Source of the DNA: Leifsonia soli
GTDB lineage: Bacteria > Actinomycetota > Actinomycetes > Actinomycetales > Microbacteriaceae
Direction of reading: 5' to 3'
NCBI RefSeq assembly: GCF_013408745.1
Contig: NZ_JACCBJ010000001.1
Coordinates: 2,914,001 to 2,978,000 of the forward strand
DNA: 64,000 nucleotides
The position numbers were made by a program, and so were the translations under genes. The first letter of the stretch is position 1. Each line of letters opens with the position of its first letter. Positions 48,714 to 56,548 of the stretch are shown here, in pieces. The notes below the pieces were generated by a model that saw only the letters and a program-made list of their open reading frames with translations, ran no database searches and was not told the origin of the DNA.

Positions 48714-49066
48714 GCTGGGCGACCCCTCTTCATCGGACGGGTACCGCGTCCCGTCCTCGTTCGGGGAGGGCGTGACAGGGTACTCGGGCGGTGCGGTGGA
48801 TGCTCGGGCTGGGTCGGGTGCCGAGCGGGTTGCTAGGAGTCTTCCGCTGTTCACGGTAACAATTCGAGACTGTTCAGATTGCATGCTTTCTGTCCCCATT
48901 ACGGGGCAGTCCGTACCCCCAGTACGGGGAATACTGACAGCACCCCGATAAGCGGTACGTCGTGCCCTTCACCCGGGCCATCACGCGCCTAACATCGGGC
49001 GCAAGCGTGCCGATGGTCTGGGATGGCGGAACACATCCACCCCGCCTTCGGACCCGAGGAGACCAG
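48714..49066. other. regulatory intergenic region between fliA and flgN
   Basis: 353 bases with no gene. It holds the promoters of fliA (minus) and flgN-flgK-flgL-fliW (plus) and two palindromes at 48894-48929. CCCGATAA at 48944-48951 resembles a FliA -10 but has no CTAACG at the right distance. The fliA side has an unusually long leader. Confidence 0.55.
48894..48929. promoter_or_regulatory. pair of CCCC-NN-TACGGGG palindromes
   Basis: CCCCATTACGGGG (48894-48906) and CCCCAGTACGGGG (48917-48929) are two near-identical 13-bp dyads whose starts are 23 bases apart, about two helical turns. They lie between divergent fliA and flgN units and probably bind a dimeric regulator that controls both. 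Confidence 0.55.
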
Positions 49067-49594
49067 GTGCGCACATCGACTCACGAGGAAGTTGGTAGCG
49101 ACATGGCCGCGAGCGAACTCTCTGCGCAGCTCTGGAAGGAACGCGAGCTCCTCGAGCTCCTGCTGTTCAAGCTGGAGGAGGAGCAGCTGCTGCTGATCGC
49201 GGGCAAGTCCCGCTGGATCTCGCACGCCACCCGCGAAGTCGAGCAGGTCATCGAGCGGATGCGCGCCGTCGGTCTTGCCCGGACGGTCGAGGTCGCCGCG
49301 CTGGCCGAGGAGTGGGGTCTCGACCAGGATGCGACCCTGCGCGAGCTCGCCACCGGCGCCCCCGACGGCATCTGGTCCGACATCTTCGGGTCGCACCTCG
49401 CGGCCATGACCGAGCTGACCGCGCAGATCGCGGAGGTGCGCGACACCAACGAGCGTCTGCTCCGCGAGGCCGCGCGCTCCACGCAGGAGACGCTGAGCTC
49501 GTTGTCGGGCGCGGGGGAGGACCCCGGCGTGTACGGCGCGGGCGGCGCAGGCCGCGCGGGGGACACCGCGCGCTTCTTCGACACGGAGGCCTGA
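49067..49594 (+). CDS. flgN: flagellar chaperone FlgN
   Basis: A 175-aa helical chaperone for hook-filament junction proteins FlgK and FlgL. Seen: SAQLWKERELLELLLFKLEEEQLLLIAGKSRWISHATREVEQVIERMR, the FlgN domain, then a helical middle and a flexible Gly-rich tail. I start at GTG 49067 because GAGGAG lies five bases before it; ATG 49103 has a poorly spaced site. It is the first gene of the plus-strand block with its clients flgK and flgL directly after. Confidence 0.85.
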   Translation: MRTSTHEEVGSDMAASELSAQLWKERELLELLLFKLEEEQLLLIAGKSRWISHATREVEQVIERMRAVGLARTVEVAALAEEWGLDQDATLRELATGAPDGIWSDIFGSHLAAMTELTAQIAEVRDTNERLLREAARSTQETLSSLSGAGEDPGVYGAGGAGRAGDTARFFDTEA

Positions 49595-49598
49595 CCGG

Positions 49599-51023
49599 AT
49601 GAGCACCTTCAGCGGCCTGAACACCGCCTACACCGGGCTCGTCGCCGCCAAGGCGGGGCTCGACGTGGTCGGCCAGAACCTCGTGAACGCGAACACGCAG
49701 GGCTACACGCGGCAGCGGGTCACGACGTCCGGCGTGCCGGCCCTGTCGTCCGCCGGTCTGTTCAGCGGCGGCGTCCGCCCCGGACAGGGCGTCACCGTCG
49801 ACGGCATCCAGCGCCTCGACGACGCCGCCCTGGATGCGCGGGTGCGCACGACCACCGCGCTCTCCGGCTACACGAACACCCGTGCCGACGCCCTGGCGAC
49901 CCTTGAACAGTCGCTCAACGAGCCGGGAACGAACGGACTGTCGGCCCAGCTGCAGAAGTTCTGGTCGGCCTGGGGGGATGTGGCGAACCAGGCGGGGGAG
50001 CAGGCGCCCGCCGGCGTGCTGCTCGGCCAGGCGGGAAGCCTCGTCACCCAGCTGCAGACCGGCTACCGGGCCGTCGACGACCAGTGGAGCACGCTCCGCA
50101 CGTCGATGGACGGCATGGCCTCCGACCTGAACACCGCAGCGACCGCCGTCGCCGACCTCAACGGCCGCATCCGCTCCGCCCTGGCGTCGGGGCAGTCGGC
50201 GAACGAGCTGCTCGACCGGCGCGACCTGCTCACCGCATCCATCGCCAAACTCGCCGGCGGTGTCGTCCGGCCGAACGACGACGGCACGGTGGATGTGCTG
50301 GTCGGCGGAAACGCGCTGGTGTCCGGGACCAGCACCAACCTCGTGAAGGCAGCGGGCGCCACGCGCATGGCGGATGCCGCGACGGACCCGGCCCGCCTCG
50401 AGTGGGCCTACCGGCCGGGTGCCGCGATCTCTCTGGAAGGCGGCTCGATCGCCGGGGCGGTCTCCACCCTCGCACCCGCCGACGCCTCCGGGACCGGGGG
50501 AGTGCTGGCCGAAGCGGCCGTGAGCTACAACGCGTTCGCCGTCACGCTCGCCCAGCGGGTGAACGCGGTCCACGCGACGGGTGCGACCCCCACGGGCGCA
50601 ACGGGGCTCGACTTCTTCGCCATCGACCCCGCCCAGCCGGCCGCACTGGGCCTCTCCGTCGTCCCGACCGGCGTCGGGCAGATCGCGACGGGAACGCCCG
50701 GGGCCGGCGGGACGGACGGCAGCATCGCCGACGCCATCAGCCAGCTCGGCACCGGCCCGAACGCGGTCGACAAGCAGTGGTCGTCGTTCGTCGTGCGGGT
50801 CGGCGTCGCCAGCCGCACCGAGAAGCAGCAGTCGGACCTCGCCGACCTCGCGACCAGTGCGGCGACCAACGCCCAGCTGTCCGGCTCCTCCGTCGACCTC
50901 GACGAGGAGAACATGAACATGCTGTCCTTCCAGCACGCCTACCAGGGCGCCGCGCGCGTGATGACCGCCGTGGACGAAGCCCTCGATGTGCTCATCAACC
51001 ACACCGGACTCGTCGGGAGATAG
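49599..51023 (+). CDS. flgK: flagellar hook-filament junction protein FlgK
   Basis: A 474-aa junction protein (HAP1). Seen: SGLNTAYTGLVAAKAGLDVVGQNLVNANTQGYTRQRVTT at the N-terminus, LNEPGTNGLSAQLQKFWSAWGDVANQ, and the C-terminal SGSSVDLDEENMNMLSFQHAYQGAARVMTAVDEALDVLIN, all canonical. The ATG is four bases after the flgN stop. Confidence 0.95.
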   Translation: MSTFSGLNTAYTGLVAAKAGLDVVGQNLVNANTQGYTRQRVTTSGVPALSSAGLFSGGVRPGQGVTVDGIQRLDDAALDARVRTTTALSGYTNTRADALATLEQSLNEPGTNGLSAQLQKFWSAWGDVANQAGEQAPAGVLLGQAGSLVTQLQTGYRAVDDQWSTLRTSMDGMASDLNTAATAVADLNGRIRSALASGQSANELLDRRDLLTASIAKLAGGVVRPNDDGTVDVLVGGNALVSGTSTNLVKAAGATRMADAATDPARLEWAYRPGAAISLEGGSIAGAVSTLAPADASGTGGVLAEAAVSYNAFAVTLAQRVNAVHATGATPTGATGLDFFAIDPAQPAALGLSVVPTGVGQIATGTPGAGGTDGSIADAISQLGTGPNAVDKQWSSFVVRVGVASRTEKQQSDLADLATSAATNAQLSGSSVDLDEENMNMLSFQHAYQGAARVMTAVDEALDVLINHTGLVGR

Positions 51024-51025
51024 CC

Positions 51026-51910
51026 GTGATCAGCCGCGTGACCAACGCCACCCAGACTCTCAACGCCCAGCGGAACCTGCAGCTCAGCCTGCAGCGCCAG
51101 GCGCAGCTGTACGACCAGGCGACCAGCCGCCGGCTGCTCAACAAGCCGTCGGACGACCCCACGGCGACGGCCAGCGCCATGGGCGTCCGGTCGGATGCGG
51201 CAGCCACGGCGCAGTATCAGCGCAACGTCGGCAACGGCGACGCCTGGCTGACCACGGCCGACTCCGCTCTCACCTCCGTCGAGACGCTCATGCGCCGCGT
51301 CCGCGACCTCACCCTGCAGGGAGCGAACGACGGCGCCATGTCGCCCGAGGCGAAGGAGTCGATCGCGACGGAGCTCGACGGCCTGAAGAAGAGCCTCCTG
51401 TCGCTCGCCAACACCACCTACCTCGGCCGCACGGTGTTCGCGGGCAACTCGGACGCGGGCGTCGCGTTCCAGCCGGACTACTCGTTCACCGGGACGGCGG
51501 GAAGTACAGTGGAGCGCAGGATCGGCCCCGACACCACGGTGCGGGTGGATGCGGACGGCGCCGCGGTCTTCGGAACCGGCTCGTCGTCGGTGTTCGCGCT
51601 GATCGACAACACCGTGAACGACCTCCGCACGGGTGTGAACGTCACCCCGCGCCTCGCGGAGATCGACGACAGGATGAAGGCGATCGTGGGAGAGCACGCG
51701 GAGGTCGGCGGCCGGCAGACCCGGATCGACAAGGCCAAGGACACCCTCGCCGTCGGGGCCAACGCGCTGGAAGGCCAGCGCTCGTCTCTCGAGGACGTCG
51801 ACCTGAGCAAGGTGATCCTCGACCTCAAGACCCAGGACGTGAACTACCAGACCGCGATCGCCGTCACGGCCCGCGTTCTGCAGCCGACCCTGATGGACTT
51901 CCTCCGGTGA
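51026..51910 (+). CDS. flgL: flagellar hook-filament junction protein FlgL
   Basis: A 294-aa junction protein (HAP3). Seen: RVTNATQTLNAQRNLQLSLQRQAQLYDQATSRRLLNKPSDDPTAT, NTTYLGRTVFAGNSD, and a C-terminal flagellin-like helix SSLEDVDLSKVILDLKTQDVNYQTAIAVTARVLQPTLMDFL. It starts at GTG 51026, two bases after the flgK stop, and its stop overlaps the fliW start. Confidence 0.95.
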   Translation: MISRVTNATQTLNAQRNLQLSLQRQAQLYDQATSRRLLNKPSDDPTATASAMGVRSDAAATAQYQRNVGNGDAWLTTADSALTSVETLMRRVRDLTLQGANDGAMSPEAKESIATELDGLKKSLLSLANTTYLGRTVFAGNSDAGVAFQPDYSFTGTAGSTVERRIGPDTTVRVDADGAAVFGTGSSSVFALIDNTVNDLRTGVNVTPRLAEIDDRMKAIVGEHAEVGGRQTRIDKAKDTLAVGANALEGQRSSLEDVDLSKVILDLKTQDVNYQTAIAVTARVLQPTLMDFLR

Positions 51911-52290
51911 GCGCCGTCCGCTTCCTCACCCCGCCGCCCGGACTGGAGCCCCTGGACGCGTTCGACCTCGACCCGGTCGCCGGCGCGGACGGCCTGTACA
52001 CGCTCGCCTCCGTCGAGCGGCCCGAGATCCGGCTGTTCACGATCGACGCGGAGCGGCACCTGCCGGGCTACTCCCCGGAGCTGCCGGACGATCGCGCCGC
52101 CGAGCTCGGCATCGCCGAGGCGGCGGACGCGCTGCTGCTCGTCGTCGTCACGCCGTCGCGCGAGGGCAGCACCGTCAACCTGATGGCGCCGGTCATCGTC
52201 AACCGGGCGAGCGGGGCGGCGCTGCAGCTGGTGCTCGACGACGACGCGTTCCCCGTGCGTGCGGAACTGGCGGAGCTGGCCGGGGCCTAG
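51907..52290 (+). CDS. fliW: flagellar assembly factor FliW, CsrA antagonist
   Basis: A 127-aa FliW. Seen: VRFLTPPPGLEPLDAFDLDPV (family opening F-PPGL), then ADGLYTLASVERPEIRLFTIDAERHLPGYSPELPDDRAAEL, LLLVVVTPS and TVNLMAPVIVNRASGAALQLVLDD, the complete family pattern. In Bacillus FliW binds either flagellin or CsrA; free flagellin releases CsrA to block flagellin mRNA. It is coupled to flgL by a 4-base overlap (GTGA) and is 32 kb from csrA. Confidence 0.92.
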   Translation: MSAVRFLTPPPGLEPLDAFDLDPVAGADGLYTLASVERPEIRLFTIDAERHLPGYSPELPDDRAAELGIAEAADALLLVVVTPSREGSTVNLMAPVIVNRASGAALQLVLDDDAFPVRAELAELAGA

Positions 52291-52303
52291 TCCTCCTGGC
52301 CGG

Positions 52304-53572
52304 CTATCCGGCCTTCTTCGCCGGGCAGGGCGCCGCCTTCGTCAACGCATCGACCGTCTGCTGCTCCGACCAGGGCAGCGAGGCGACGACCTTCGCGCCC
52401 TTCTCCTTCGCCGGCGTCTTGGAGACGATGGAGGCGAGGCGCTGAGCCAGGAGCTGGGCGAATCCCGGCCCGGCCGTCGAGTTGTTGAGCGCGACCACGA
52501 TCGTCAGACCCGACGCCGGGTCCGTGTACACCGCCGAGAGGTAGCCCGGCACCGCACCGCTGCTCCCGCGCAGGGGTCCGAGCAGCTCCATCCCGAGCCC
52601 ATAGCGCTCCCACGACTGGCCGATCGCGATTCCGTCGGCCTGGGCAGCGCGCGACTTCTCGCTGAGGAGGCTGCCGGACGCGAGCGCCTGCCCGAAGGCC
52701 TTCATGTCCGAGACGGTCGAGACCACTCCGCCCGCGGTCCACCCCTGCGACGGCGACATGCTGCTGACGTCGCGCATCGGCTCGCAGACGATGGCGCCCG
52801 CCCCGTCCAGCCCTGCCGAGTAGCCGGCGGCATGGGGTCCGGGAACCGTGAACTGCGCACTCTCCGGCAGGGAGCTCGCTGTCATCCCGAGCTTGTCGAA
52901 GATGTAGTGCTTGTAGAGGTCCTGCCAGCTGCGGCTCGTCGCGTTCTGCAGGGCCATGCCGAGGAGCACGGCATTCGTGGACGAGCGGCCCCACTTCTCT
53001 CCGGGTTTGCCGACGCGCTGCATCGCGATCCCATCGCTGGCCAGCTCCAGCGCGGGCCACTGGCGCGTCGGGTTCATCAGGAACTCCGGGTTGAGCTGCG
53101 CGACATAGTCGCCGATTCCCGAGGTGTCCTGGCAGAGCTCGCGGAGTGTGACGCCCTCCACCCCGACCAGCCCGGGCAGCCACTTGGTGAGCGGATCGTC
53201 GAGTCCGACCTCGCCCTCGTCGACGAGTTGCAGCAGAACCGTGCAGGTCATCGGCGTGGTGTTCTGGCCGACACGGAAGCGCATGGACTCGCTGACGGGC
53301 TTCGATCCTCCGCGGGTCGTCGTGCCCTGCGCCGTCGTCCACGATCCGGCCCAGGGCGCCCAGACGCCGGCGAAACCGGCGGAGGCGTCCGCGAGCGTCA
53401 TGGCGTCGGTGATCGCCGCCGAGAGCCGCTTCTCGACGGCTCCGTCGAATCCGCCCTTCTGCTGCTCGGGCAGTTTCGCTCCGGCCGTGGAGGTGCACGC
53501 CGAGAGGACGAGCGCCACGAGTCCCGCGGTCGCGGCGAGCGCGATCCGCCCGAACGTCGTGTGTCGTCGCAT
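52304..53572 (-). CDS. beta-lactamase/serine-hydrolase-like lipoprotein with lost catalytic motifs
   Basis: A 422-aa lipoprotein; the signal is RIALAATAGLVALVLSAC with lipobox LSAC, so Cys27 or so is lipidated. The fold is that of class C beta-lactamase/D-Ala-D-Ala carboxypeptidase relatives (VLLQLVDEGEVGLDDPLTKWLPGL, QDTSGIGDY, MKAFGQALASG). But where family members read GS-x-x-K the sequence is GQNTTPMT (Asn for Ser, Pro for Lys), and YSN is replaced by STN, so it should be inactive as a classical serine hydrolase. It may bind peptidoglycan stems without cutting. It faces away from fliW, 13 bases off. Confidence 0.8.
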   Translation of the reverse strand: MRRHTTFGRIALAATAGLVALVLSACTSTAGAKLPEQQKGGFDGAVEKRLSAAITDAMTLADASAGFAGVWAPWAGSWTTAQGTTTRGGSKPVSESMRFRVGQNTTPMTCTVLLQLVDEGEVGLDDPLTKWLPGLVGVEGVTLRELCQDTSGIGDYVAQLNPEFLMNPTRQWPALELASDGIAMQRVGKPGEKWGRSSTNAVLLGMALQNATSRSWQDLYKHYIFDKLGMTASSLPESAQFTVPGPHAAGYSAGLDGAGAIVCEPMRDVSSMSPSQGWTAGGVVSTVSDMKAFGQALASGSLLSEKSRAAQADGIAIGQSWERYGLGMELLGPLRGSSGAVPGYLSAVYTDPASGLTIVVALNNSTAGPGFAQLLAQRLASIVSKTPAKEKGAKVVASLPWSEQQTVDALTKAAPCPAKKAG

Positions 53573-53736
53573 CGATACAACCCCCGCGGTGTCGGCCCTG
53601 CGTGTCCAGCGATTGTAACGTGCGGCAGAAACCCTTCCGTCGCGCAAGGGGCTGTGGCCGCAATCCGATCGGGTCGATGCTGCGAATGGACAAGTGAGGC
53701 GCGCGTCCGTGCGCCGTCCTATGGAAGGAACAGACA

Positions 53737-54150
53737 ATGCGCACATCTCCGAACCGGCTCGTCGCCACTATTTTCGGAGCGGTCTACCTGCTGGTGGGGC
53801 TGCTCGGGTTCGCTGTCACCGGAGGCGTCGGCTTCGTCGCCACCAAGGGCGGTCTGCTCCTGGGCATCTTCGAGGTCAACCCGCTTCACAACATCGCCCA
53901 CCTCCTCATCGGCGCGGCCCTGCTGATCGCCGGCCTGACCCGCGTCGCCGCCGCCAAGGCCGTGAACACCACGATCGGAGCGGTCTACCTCCTCCTCGGC
54001 ATCGTCGGCTTCTTCCTGGTCGGCACGGGCGCGAACATCCTCGCTCTGAACACGCCCGACCACTTCCTCCACCTGGTGAGCGCGATCGTCCTCCTCGGAA
54101 CCGGCCTCGGCGCCGACCGCGGAACGCGCGCCACGACGGCCGCCGCCTGA
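53737..54150 (+). CDS. DUF4383-family membrane protein
   Basis: A 137-aa protein with four membrane helices in the order of DUF4383: RLVATIFGAVYLLVGLLGFAVTGG, PLHNIAHLLIGAALLIAGL, NTTIGAVYLLLGIVGFFLVG and HLVSAIVLLGTGLG. The family motif NPLHNIaHLLIGaaLL is present. Its function is unknown. An AAGGA ribosome binding site precedes the ATG. A second small membrane gene follows 20 bases later. Confidence 0.85.
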   Translation: MRTSPNRLVATIFGAVYLLVGLLGFAVTGGVGFVATKGGLLLGIFEVNPLHNIAHLLIGAALLIAGLTRVAAAKAVNTTIGAVYLLLGIVGFFLVGTGANILALNTPDHFLHLVSAIVLLGTGLGADRGTRATTAAA

Positions 54151-54170
54151 CCGGCGGGGCCACGGCTCCC

Positions 54171-54722
54171 ATGAGCAGGATGACAGGAACGCTGCGGACC
54201 ACCCCCGTCGCCTCGGCCACAACGGCCGTCGCGGTGGGCTCGGCGACCCGCGCCTTCCTCGCCGTGGCCGCTCTGGGGGCGGGGCTGCTTCACGCGGCGC
54301 TCGCCCCCAGCGCACCCCCTGCCCTGCTGGCCGGCTTCCTCCTGCTCGCCGTCGCGGAGCTGGGATGGGCGGTCGCCACCCTCGCACGGGATCGCCCGCC
54401 GGCGTTCCGGCTTGTCCCCGCCCTCGCCCTGCTGCCCGTCGGGATGTGGGCGGCGCTCGCGATCGCCGGCGCAACGGCCTCCGGCGGCACCGTGCTCGCG
54501 CTCCCGCTCATCCCGATGGGCGCGGCCTCCCTCCTCGACGTCGCCGTCGCGGCGACCGCCGCTGTCGTCCTCCGTTCCGGCAATCCCCGGCCGGACCAGG
54601 GCGGACTGCGCTTCTTCATCGCCCTCGCGCTCAGTGCGTGCGCGGTGTGCGCCGTCACCATCCCGGCGCTCGGGCTCACCGACGCCGGCATCGCCGCCGT
54701 GACGGTGCACCAGCACCACTGA
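54171..54722 (+). CDS. small multi-pass membrane protein, 183 aa
   Basis: Six hydrophobic segments, Ala/Leu-rich: AFLAVAALGAGLLHAALAP, ALLAGFLLLAVAELGWAVATL, ALALLPVGMWAALAIAGA, and three more to the end. The sequence closes with VTVHQHH, a His-rich tail that could bind a metal. It follows the DUF4383 gene and is probably co-transcribed. No named family; the LLHAALAP loop resembles copper-related membrane proteins, which is only a suggestion. Confidence 0.5.
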   Translation: MSRMTGTLRTTPVASATTAVAVGSATRAFLAVAALGAGLLHAALAPSAPPALLAGFLLLAVAELGWAVATLARDRPPAFRLVPALALLPVGMWAALAIAGATASGGTVLALPLIPMGAASLLDVAVAATAAVVLRSGNPRPDQGGLRFFIALALSACAVCAVTIPALGLTDAGIAAVTVHQHH

Positions 54723-54750
54723 CGCTCGCCAGCGCGGGGTCAGCGCATAG

Positions 54751-55104
54751 TCAGCGACGGGTCAGCGCAAAGGACTCCCCGCCGAACCGCACGATCGACC
54801 CGGGGTCGACCTCGTGCCGCGTGTTCGGGTCGCAGGCGAACGTGCCTTCGCCCGGGTACGTGATTGTCGTGCCGTTGGCCGACCCCAGGTCCATCACCCA
54901 GAACACGCCGTCGTACTGGCCGAACGCCAGGTGGGCGCGGGACACCGACTTCACGTCGTCCTGGATCGTGATCAGCTGGACGTGGCCCGGGTCGTCCATC
55001 TCGGTGCCCGGCGTGTGCACGGCCGGATTGCGGCCGATCACACCGTTGCCGCTCGTCTCGACATGCTGCCCGTCGCTGAAGTCCAGCACGAAGGTCACCG
55101 CCAC
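54751..55104 (-). CDS. FHA-domain protein
   Basis: A 117-aa protein that is a single phosphothreonine-binding forkhead-associated domain. Seen: GNGVIGRNP, the Ser/Arg/His set VKSVSRAHLAF, and DLGSANGTTI with the NG turn, all of the binding-site consensus. It starts at GTG 55104 and lies 37 bases after the Pif1-like gene on the same strand. Partners are usually Ser/Thr kinase substrates, but no kinase is visible here. Confidence 0.87.
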   Translation of the reverse strand: MAVTFVLDFSDGQHVETSGNGVIGRNPAVHTPGTEMDDPGHVQLITIQDDVKSVSRAHLAFGQYDGVFWVMDLGSANGTTITYPGEGTFACDPNTRHEVDPGSIVRFGGESFALTRR

Positions 55105-55141
55105 GTCCGGCCCCTCTCCCGTTCCGCCATCAGGGTTCTCG

Positions 55142-56455
55142 TCATCCGGCCTGCGCGCCGGCGACCGGCATCGTCACCGGCCGGGCATCGCGCATGAAGC
55201 GCTCGACGTCCGGGTCGACCGTGATGTCGCTCGGCCGCAGCGGTCTCGTCAGGTAGAGCCCCTCGAGCGTCGTGATCCGGCTCAGGGCGACATAGGTCTG
55301 GCCCGAGGTGAACGCGCGCGTGCCGAGGTCGACGATCGCCGCGTCGTACGTCTTGCCCTGCGACTTGTGGATGGTGACCGCCCAGGCCAGCCGCAGCGGG
55401 AACTGCGTGAACTCCGCCACCACGTCCTTCGTCAGCTTCTTCGTCTCGGGCGACCAGGTGTAACGGAACTTCTCCCAGATCGCCGGTTCGACCTCGTGCA
55501 CCTCCCCGTCCACATCCACGTAGACGTTGGAGTCGATGCGCGTCACCGTGCCGATGGTGCCGTTCACCCAGCGCGGCCCGTCGCCCTGCCCGACATCGTT
55601 GCGGAGGAACATCACCTGGGCGCCCACCTTGAGCTCGAGTGACTCGTCCGCCGGGTAGTTGCGCCCGCCGAAGTCGCCGCTGACCTCGGCCTTCGCCGTG
55701 AGCACGCGGCCCGGCAGCCGCTCCAGCGCGTGCGCGTTGATGCGGTTCACCGTGTCGTTGCGGGTCGCGAGGGTGATGGTGCCGTCGTCGGGTGCCGGCC
55801 GGGCGCCCACCTCGTTGAGGCGGTCCGCGATCTCCTTGGTCACCTGGCCGTGTCGCACCGCGTTGAGCATGAACCGGAAGTCGGACTCGTGCTGACGGTG
55901 CACCTGCAGCAGCTCGACGATCCGCAGGTCGGTCTCCTGCCACACGCGCGCGTCGAAGAACCACATCGAGCGGTAGGTGTCGGCGAAGTAGGCGCGCTCT
56001 TCGCGGTCGCCCGGCACGGGCGCCAGCTGGTACGGATCGCCGAACAGCACGACCTGGACGCCCCCGAACGGCTCCCCGGCGCGCTGGCGCGCCTGGCGCA
56101 GGCTGCGGTCCACCGCATCCATCAGGTCGGCGTTGACCATCGACACCTCGTCGATGACGAGCGTGTCGATGCTGTTCAGCAGCTTGCGCAGCTCGGCGCT
56201 CTGGTCGATGGCGTGGTCGGCGATGACACCGATCGGCAGACGGAACAACGAGTGGATGGTCTGGCCGCCGACGTTCAGGGCGGCCACACCCGTCGGGGCC
56301 GAGATCACGATGGACTTCTCGGTGTTCCAGGAGAGGTGGTTGAGCAGCGTCGACTTGCCGGTTCCGGCACGGCCGGTCACGAAGACATGCTCGCGGGTGT
56401 GCTCGATGAGCTCGTACACCGCCTGCTGCTCCGGCGAGAGGGAAAGCCGGCCCAT
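55142..56455 (-). CDS. Pif1-like superfamily 1 helicase / AAA ATPase
   Basis: A 437-aa helicase. Seen: Walker A in VTGRAGTGKSTLL (about residue 30), motif Ia SAPTGVAALNVGGQTIHSLF, Walker B VIDEVSMVNADL, motif III FGDPYQLAPV, and a C-terminal VTIHKSQGKTYDAAIVDLG plus TYVALSR (motifs V and VI). These match the Pif1/RecD2-like family. Pif1 helicases unwind G-quadruplexes and forks, and this one is a compact bacterial version. No mobile-element gene is near it. Confidence 0.88.
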   Translation of the reverse strand: MGRLSLSPEQQAVYELIEHTREHVFVTGRAGTGKSTLLNHLSWNTEKSIVISAPTGVAALNVGGQTIHSLFRLPIGVIADHAIDQSAELRKLLNSIDTLVIDEVSMVNADLMDAVDRSLRQARQRAGEPFGGVQVVLFGDPYQLAPVPGDREERAYFADTYRSMWFFDARVWQETDLRIVELLQVHRQHESDFRFMLNAVRHGQVTKEIADRLNEVGARPAPDDGTITLATRNDTVNRINAHALERLPGRVLTAKAEVSGDFGGRNYPADESLELKVGAQVMFLRNDVGQGDGPRWVNGTIGTVTRIDSNVYVDVDGEVHEVEPAIWEKFRYTWSPETKKLTKDVVAEFTQFPLRLAWAVTIHKSQGKTYDAAIVDLGTRAFTSGQTYVALSRITTLEGLYLTRPLRPSDITVDPDVERFMRDARPVTMPVAGAQAG

Positions 56456-56548
56456 CCCCGCCCCTTCCGTGTCGCCCGACCTGCCGGACTACTCTAACCC
56501 GGCGCAGCGTCCCGGGGCCGCTCATCCACAGGACCCTAGGATGGCCTC

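Noticed and set aside
48944..48951. CCCGATAA as a sixth sigma-28 promoter for flgN
   Set aside because: No CTAACG element at the N14 spacing; the nearest similar sequence is offset by two bases and belongs to the palindrome.
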